A stretch of 64,000 nucleotides of DNA from Vibrio sp. 10N.286.49.B1 (GTDB lineage: Bacteria; Pseudomonadota; Gammaproteobacteria; Enterobacterales; Vibrionaceae). Location: contig NZ_MCUW01000089.1 in NCBI RefSeq assembly GCF_002873335.1, positions 186,001-250,000 on the forward strand. The letters are read 5' to 3'. Of the stretch, positions 59,856 to 64,000 are shown in pieces. A program made the translations under genes and the position numbers. Position 1 is the stretch's first letter. Each line of letters begins with the position of its first letter. The notes beneath the pieces were generated by a model that saw only the letters and a list, made by a program, of their open reading frames with translations, was not told where the DNA came from and did not search any database.

Positions 59856-61229
59856 CTACGCCGATACTGGCGTGACCTCCACTTGCGTTTCCTGCTCAGC
59901 ATCGTCTTTATTAAAACCGTCATGTAAACGGTAATAACGTTGATAAATAATACCACTGATGGTCATCATAATGGCAGGGAGACCGATCATCATGAACTCC
60001 AGCCCATTGATCGTACTTGCTGACTGTTCAACATTTGGCACATATCCAACCACCGTCAGCCCCATACCGACAATGAAGCCACCAGCTGCACCGGCGAATT
60101 TTACTAGCATGGTTTGAACAGAGAAAATAACACTTTCACTACGACGGCCTGTTTTGTATTCACCGTAGTCAACTACATCTGCCAGCATGACCGTTTGTAG
60201 TGCGTTGGCAATACCCACACCGAACTTAATTGCGGCCCCTGCCATACCAATCATTAGCGCACTTGCTGGTGCAATAAAGCCCATCAATAGCAGTAACACA
60301 CAAGACAATACCGGGAAACCACACGCGATTATCCATAGATATTTACGAGGGAGCGTTGATGCGATGCGAGGGAACAAGAAGACGCCAGCAACTTCTGCAA
60401 TACCTGCCACCATCATGTAAACAGGGAATAAAGAAGCATCACCAAGTGCGTAAGAGAAGTAATAAATCGCGAAGCCACCTACTAATAAGTTAGCAATTTG
60501 GAATGACAACACGGTACCGATTAGCGCTTTAAGTTGATCGTTTTTGCCAATGATCGTTAGCACGTCTTTAAAGCTAAATTTCTCGACCGGTTTTGCGTTT
60601 GCAGGCGCGGCTTTCTCTTTTACGTTACGAGCGATAAGGAAGGCACTCATAACAAACAAGACTGCAATCAACATCGCGACATTGAAGAAACCATCACCTT
60701 GGTTACCGTTACCGAGCTCGCCGACAATGTGAAGGCCATAAGTCCCGGTAATGAACCAAGCAAGGCTTGCGAAAAGGCGAGGCCAAACAACCAACTTTTC
60801 ACGCTCTTGACGAGAGCTAGAAAGCGCAGGAATCATCGACCAGTAAGGGATATCCATAATGGTGTACGTGAGTCCCCACAAGATATATGCCGCGGCTGCG
60901 TAGATATAAAGTGTCGTACCTTCAAACATATGGGTACTGAACAGGCCAACCAATACGATAGCGTTTAATATGGTACCAATGACGATCCAAGGGCGAAATT
61001 TACCAAATCTAGAGCGTGTATTATCAACAATGACACCCATCATTGGATCCGTAACGGCATCGATAATACGTGCCGCCAAGAAAATAGTACCGACGAAAGC
61101 GGCTGACAACCCAGCCACATCCGTAAAATAGAACATTAAGAAGATGTAAATAGGTGCACAAGCAAAATCTTTACCCAGTGCGCCAAGGCCGTAAGACAGC
61201 TTAGTTTGTAGTGTAATTTGGTCAGACAT
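59856..61229 (-). CDS. MelB-type sodium/galactoside symporter (GPH family)
   Basis: 457 residues with twelve predicted membrane segments. Family features are LSYGLGALGKDFACAPIYIF, the cation-site aspartates in AARIIDAVTDPMMG and DIPYWSMIP, and DVVDYGEYKTGRRSESVIF in the later half. It imports melibiose-like alpha-galactosides with Na+ or H+. The gene is 360 nt downstream of the alpha-galactosidase gene on the same strand and shares LacI-type operator sites with it. The C-terminal tail is acidic. Confidence 0.88.
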   Translation of the reverse strand: MSDQITLQTKLSYGLGALGKDFACAPIYIFLMFYFTDVAGLSAAFVGTIFLAARIIDAVTDPMMGVIVDNTRSRFGKFRPWIVIGTILNAIVLVGLFSTHMFEGTTLYIYAAAAYILWGLTYTIMDIPYWSMIPALSSSRQEREKLVVWPRLFASLAWFITGTYGLHIVGELGNGNQGDGFFNVAMLIAVLFVMSAFLIARNVKEKAAPANAKPVEKFSFKDVLTIIGKNDQLKALIGTVLSFQIANLLVGGFAIYYFSYALGDASLFPVYMMVAGIAEVAGVFLFPRIASTLPRKYLWIIACGFPVLSCVLLLLMGFIAPASALMIGMAGAAIKFGVGIANALQTVMLADVVDYGEYKTGRRSESVIFSVQTMLVKFAGAAGGFIVGMGLTVVGYVPNVEQSASTINGLEFMMIGLPAIMMTISGIIYQRYYRLHDGFNKDDAEQETQVEVTPVSA

Positions 61230-61360
61230 AATAATTCCTTGGTGTCGTGCCGCTATTCATCCTCCTCACGAGACTTCATAGCGCCGACGTCTTATATTTA
61301 TATTTCGACGTTCATGCTACCCACACACTTGATGCCTTACTGTGATCAAATACCTGTTTA

Positions 61361-61374
61361 TGGAAACGTTTACA
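61361..61374. promoter_or_regulatory. LacI-family operator candidate 1
   Basis: TGGAAACGTTTACA has the central CG and the A/T-rich arms of LacI/GalR-type sites. It matches two other sites in this locus (61478 and 63787, both on the other strand) on the pattern TGGAA-N-CGTT-NN-CA. Confidence 0.7.
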
Positions 61375-61477
61375 ATCAAGATATCAAAATGAGACATCGA
61401 ACATCTTATAGCCTCCAAAAAAAGACTTGAATCACATTATTTACACTAATTTATCAAATCATTAACCCAACCTCACA

Positions 61478-61491
61478 TGAAAACGATTCCA
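61478..61491. promoter_or_regulatory. LacI-family operator candidate 2
   Basis: On the minus strand this reads TGGAATCGTTTTCA, fitting the pattern shared with 61361 and 63787. It lies 99 bp downstream of the alpha-galactosidase stop and 248 bp before the symporter start. Confidence 0.6.
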
Positions 61492-61589
61492 AATGAGTTA
61501 ACGATAGATATAAAAAAGCCGCACAAACTACTCGTCTGTACGGCGTAAATAAACCGATTAAAAATCACTCAAAAAATAGTAGATATGGG

Positions 61590-63707
61590 TTAGCGAATAC
61601 GTTCAAACTTCACTAGCATTGCGGTTTCCGCATCAAGAATCGGCATCGTTAAGCCGATTTCCTCGCACCATTGACCAGAAAGCTCACAGCCTGAACTGGT
61701 CCAAGGCGGTTGATAATTAACGATATCATTATAATTTTCAGGCTGGTCCAATACCGAAATACGATAGACCGCTTTTGGATCTAAGCCCGGCACTTTTAAA
61801 TGACCGCTCAGCGAGTTGGTTGGCATACCCAGCTGAGCGAGCATCACCACGGCTTCGGATTGATCGTTGGCGACGACCGCATGGATTTGGTGAGCTTTAT
61901 CGTCGGTTGGAACGCGCCATGTTCTACCACTGTGCAGCAATGGTCGCAACATTTTGTGCAGCTTAATGTAACGTTCAAACCCTTGTTTTTCAGTTTGCTC
62001 TTCTTTAACCGGATCCAGTTCGATCCCCATATGGCCAAACAACGCGGTTAAGCCACGGAACTCAATACCATGACGACGACGTGTACTGTGACAATGACTC
62101 GCACCAATATGGCTACCCATGACCTCAGGCGGGAAGAAGTAGCTCATACCTCGCTGGATAGTCTGACGTTCCAATGCATCATTGTTGTCGGATGCCCAAA
62201 AACGATGAGTACGTTTCAACACTTCAAAATCAATACGTCCCCCACCCGCCGCGCACGACTCAATGTCCACGTTAGGGTGTGCCAGTCGAACTTTATCCAC
62301 TAGCGCATAGTAACGCTGTGTTTGCTTGCACGCCGCGGCTTGACCAACGTGAGCAGGCTGAACGACTTCACGGTTCATATCCCACTTGATATAAGCAATA
62401 TTGTAAGTCGACAAGAAATAATCGAGTCGCTCAAACAAGAAATTGAACGCGTCATCATTTTGCAGATCAATGACGTACTGGTTACGACCCGTTGGCTGCT
62501 CATAACCCTCAATAGCTAATAACCAATCAGGATGGGTACGAAAGAGATCGGAGTCTTTATTGATCATCTCCGGTTCAAACCACAAGCCAAATTCCATACC
62601 GAGTGCATTCACGTGCTCGACTATCGGTTGTAAGCCATGTGGATATTTGTCTTCACACAGAAACCAATCGCCTAGCCCAGCTTTATCACCGTTACGCCCT
62701 TTAAACCAACCGTCATCAATGATAAACCGTTCGACGCCCATCTCTGCTGACTCACTTGCCATCGCCATGATGTACTCTGGGTCATGATCGAAGTAGATGC
62801 CTTCCCATGTATTCAAATGAATGGGACGAGGCTTATGATGAAAATCACTTGGTAAAATAGTGTCGCGAACGTGCGAGTGAAAATGATGACTCATTCCATT
62901 CAAACCTGAGTGACTATAGCTTGCGTAAAGCCACGGCGTCGTCAGGCTCTCACCCTCTTTGAGAGCGACTTCACCGGGCAGGTAAATGACTTCAGCTTGC
63001 ATATAGCGGCGGCCATCGGCCTTCACATCCACACGCAATCGATGATTTCCGCTCCAAGCGAAATGGAAGCCCCACACATCACCTTGCATCTCATCAAAGT
63101 GTGCGTTGCCTGCAACTAATGCCGGGTAGTGCTCGTGGGAAGTACGACCACGACGATTTTCTTGTTGGTAACCGCCTTGTTGTAAAGGCTGACGAACCGT
63201 TTGGAATTCATTCACCCAACGCCCGTAGTACGTCATTAACTCGTTAGCTCGCTCAGGTAGAGGTAGCGTATTGGCAAGACGATTGACTTGATAAGTACCG
63301 GCTTTAGTGTTGGTCAATGTATGACGTGTTTTCACCACATCATGGATATCCAACTCAAGTTCTGTCTTGAGCGCTAAACCGGCTATCGTATCTTCACTTT
63401 CAACCACTAACCCATTGTTATTTTGTTCAATACGAGTGATAACAAATACTGGCGACCAATCTTGCCCATTACGGTGACCTTCCACTCCTGGGCTACTGAA
63501 CACACCGCGCCCAAGCTCAGGGCTTAACGTCATAGAAACATCGTTATCTAAACGGCCATAAGGCACAGGGCGATGTAAGGCAACACGACAGCTTTTGAGA
63601 TCGCCCGTGACCTTTTTACCCCAATGTAGGATCTCCGCATAGTCACCCAGCTCTACAATCAGTTGAGTCTGCGCTCCTGCCAGTTCTATCACGGTTTTAT
63701 CAATCAT
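61590..63707 (-). CDS. Alpha-galactosidase, GH36 family
   Basis: A 705-residue enzyme of standard GH36 length. An N-terminal beta-sandwich (about 1-270) is followed by a TIM barrel with nucleophile Asp443 (YIKWDMNRE) and acid/base Asp507 (FWASDNNDALERQ), plus WFEPEMINKDS and CAAGGGRIDFEVL, and then a C-terminal beta domain. No signal peptide is seen, so it acts in the cytoplasm on melibiose, raffinose or related sugars brought in by the symporter. A LacI-type operator lies 80 bp before the start. Confidence 0.93.
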   Translation of the reverse strand: MIDKTVIELAGAQTQLIVELGDYAEILHWGKKVTGDLKSCRVALHRPVPYGRLDNDVSMTLSPELGRGVFSSPGVEGHRNGQDWSPVFVITRIEQNNNGLVVESEDTIAGLALKTELELDIHDVVKTRHTLTNTKAGTYQVNRLANTLPLPERANELMTYYGRWVNEFQTVRQPLQQGGYQQENRRGRTSHEHYPALVAGNAHFDEMQGDVWGFHFAWSGNHRLRVDVKADGRRYMQAEVIYLPGEVALKEGESLTTPWLYASYSHSGLNGMSHHFHSHVRDTILPSDFHHKPRPIHLNTWEGIYFDHDPEYIMAMASESAEMGVERFIIDDGWFKGRNGDKAGLGDWFLCEDKYPHGLQPIVEHVNALGMEFGLWFEPEMINKDSDLFRTHPDWLLAIEGYEQPTGRNQYVIDLQNDDAFNFLFERLDYFLSTYNIAYIKWDMNREVVQPAHVGQAAACKQTQRYYALVDKVRLAHPNVDIESCAAGGGRIDFEVLKRTHRFWASDNNDALERQTIQRGMSYFFPPEVMGSHIGASHCHSTRRRHGIEFRGLTALFGHMGIELDPVKEEQTEKQGFERYIKLHKMLRPLLHSGRTWRVPTDDKAHQIHAVVANDQSEAVVMLAQLGMPTNSLSGHLKVPGLDPKAVYRISVLDQPENYNDIVNYQPPWTSSGCELSGQWCEEIGLTMPILDAETAMLVKFERIR

Positions 63708-63786
63708 CTTGTCTTACCAAAAAAAGGGAAATTACGTTGCATCATAATGAAAAGGATAAAATAATCTGTGATCGGCCCCATAATCA

Positions 63787-63800
63787 TGAGAACGTTTCCA
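63787..63800. promoter_or_regulatory. LacI-family operator candidate 3, before alpha-galactosidase
   Basis: On the minus strand this reads TGGAAACGTTCTCA, 80 bp before the alpha-galactosidase start, in a position to block its promoter. Confidence 0.7.
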
Positions 63801-63860
63801 GTTTTCAATTTATTCTATTAGATGGATCACGATATGATAGTCGGCCTACGCATAAGTGAG

Positions 63861-63896
63861 GTCTAAAGAAGGCTTGATCACAGCTCTTCTTTAGAC
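63861..63896. terminator. Hairpin at the right end
   Basis: A perfect 11-bp stem GTCTAAAGAAG/CTTCTTTAGAC with a 14-nt loop. It overlaps the end of a possible minus-strand gene and may be its terminator, although no T-tract follows. Confidence 0.5.
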
Positions 63897-64000
63897 ATTA
63901 CGTCAAACCCAACCTTCGGTAGCCCATTCGCAGCACGGTAGTGTAACCAAGTATGACAGGTCTCTACAGCGCACAATCCAATCTCCACGGATACTATATC
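63878..64000 (-). CDS. Possible C-terminal end of a gene cut by the window edge
   Basis: A minus-strand frame is open from the window edge through 40 codons to a TGA (63878-63880). The end reads CHTWLHYRAANGLPKVGFDV followed by MSKEEL. It is too short to assign. The stop lies inside the loop of the hairpin at 63861, which fits a gene ending there. It may be another member of the alpha-galactoside operon or an unrelated gene. Confidence 0.35.
   Translation of the reverse strand, partial: DIVSVEIGLCAVETCHTWLHYRAANGLPKVGFDVMSKEEL

Larger units (their letters stand above)
61230..61589. promoter_or_regulatory. Control region between alpha-galactosidase and symporter genes
   Basis: About 360 AT-rich bases without a gene. 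It holds two LacI-family operator candidates at 61361 and 61478 and must contain the promoter of the symporter gene, which reads leftward. Confidence 0.6.

Noticed and set aside
1..64000. tRNA, rRNA, CRISPR arrays, intact insertion sequences, phage genes
   Set aside because: Looked for by eye on both strands; no cloverleaf, repeat-spacer array, transposase or phage structural gene was found.

Overview
The window reads as a chromosomal segment of a marine or gut-associated gammaproteobacterium, most likely a Vibrionaceae member. The reasons are the moderate, AT-leaning base composition, the mix of aryl-polyene, tetrathionate, TRAP and several PTS loci, and many proteins of typical Vibrio/Shewanella families (DUF3087, ScsBCD, TtrSRBCA). 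This assignment is inference: there is no rRNA or other marker gene. No tRNA, CRISPR array, intact insertion sequence or phage module was seen.

Layout. 1-3.9 kb: the 3' end of an aryl polyene (APE) pigment cluster, with a DUF3261-like end followed by overlapping KS, DH, KR and KS genes. 4.1 kb: an unlisted 50-residue zinc-ribbon protein. 4.5-7.3 kb: a DctPQM TRAP transporter. 7.8-8.0 kb: a frameshifted gene remnant. 8.0-12.1 kb: a copper-stress/thiol-redox (scs) operon. 12.6 kb: a membrane acyltransferase. 13.9-22.2 kb: a sorbitol (glucitol) region with two complete glucitol PTS sets, srlD, gutM, srlR, an unlisted 28-residue membrane peptide, and divergent gutQ and hexitol-phosphatase genes. 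22.3-30.7 kb: a ferric-reductase-like protein, then an RND efflux pump with its own two-component system. 30.8-38.4 kb: the tetrathionate respiration locus ttrSR / ttrBCA. 38.5-48.1 kb: a locus of surface lipoproteins that appear to cleave phosphodiesters (a GDPD lipoprotein, a GlpR-like regulator, a 1522-residue NAGPA-purple acid phosphatase fusion, a small lipoprotein and a truncated ROK protein). 48.3-51.7 kb: an operon of a ferric-reductase-like membrane flavoprotein, a 2x[4Fe-4S] ferredoxin and a Tat-exported FrdA-like flavoprotein. 52-53.7 kb: two overlapping alpha/beta hydrolases. 53.7-57 kb: accessory DNA with hypotheticals, an ArsR regulator beside an internally deleted permease, and a pentapeptide-repeat protein. 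57.2-59.2 kb: an ascorbate-type PTS under a consensus CRP site. 59.3-59.7 kb: an EAL-domain pseudogene. 59.9-63.7 kb: a MelB-type symporter and a GH36 alpha-galactosidase sharing LacI-type operators.

The theme is nutrient capture (sorbitol, alpha-galactosides, an ascorbate-like sugar acid, a TRAP substrate, phosphodiesters), anaerobic respiration (tetrathionate plus an unknown acceptor) and envelope defence (APE, Scs, RND). Most operons can be paired with a visible control element: a shared palindromic operator for both glucitol PTS sets, helically phased TTTACA repeats before the RND pump, an FNR-like box and a dyad before ttrB, a perfect CRP core before the ascorbate-type PTS, and three matching LacI-family sites around the alpha-galactoside genes.

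The best candidates for undescribed biology are the phosphodiester-cleaving lipoprotein locus (38.5-48.1 kb), the Fre/ferredoxin/Tat-flavoprotein operon (48.3-51.7 kb) and the conserved-looking micro-ORF between srlD and gutM.
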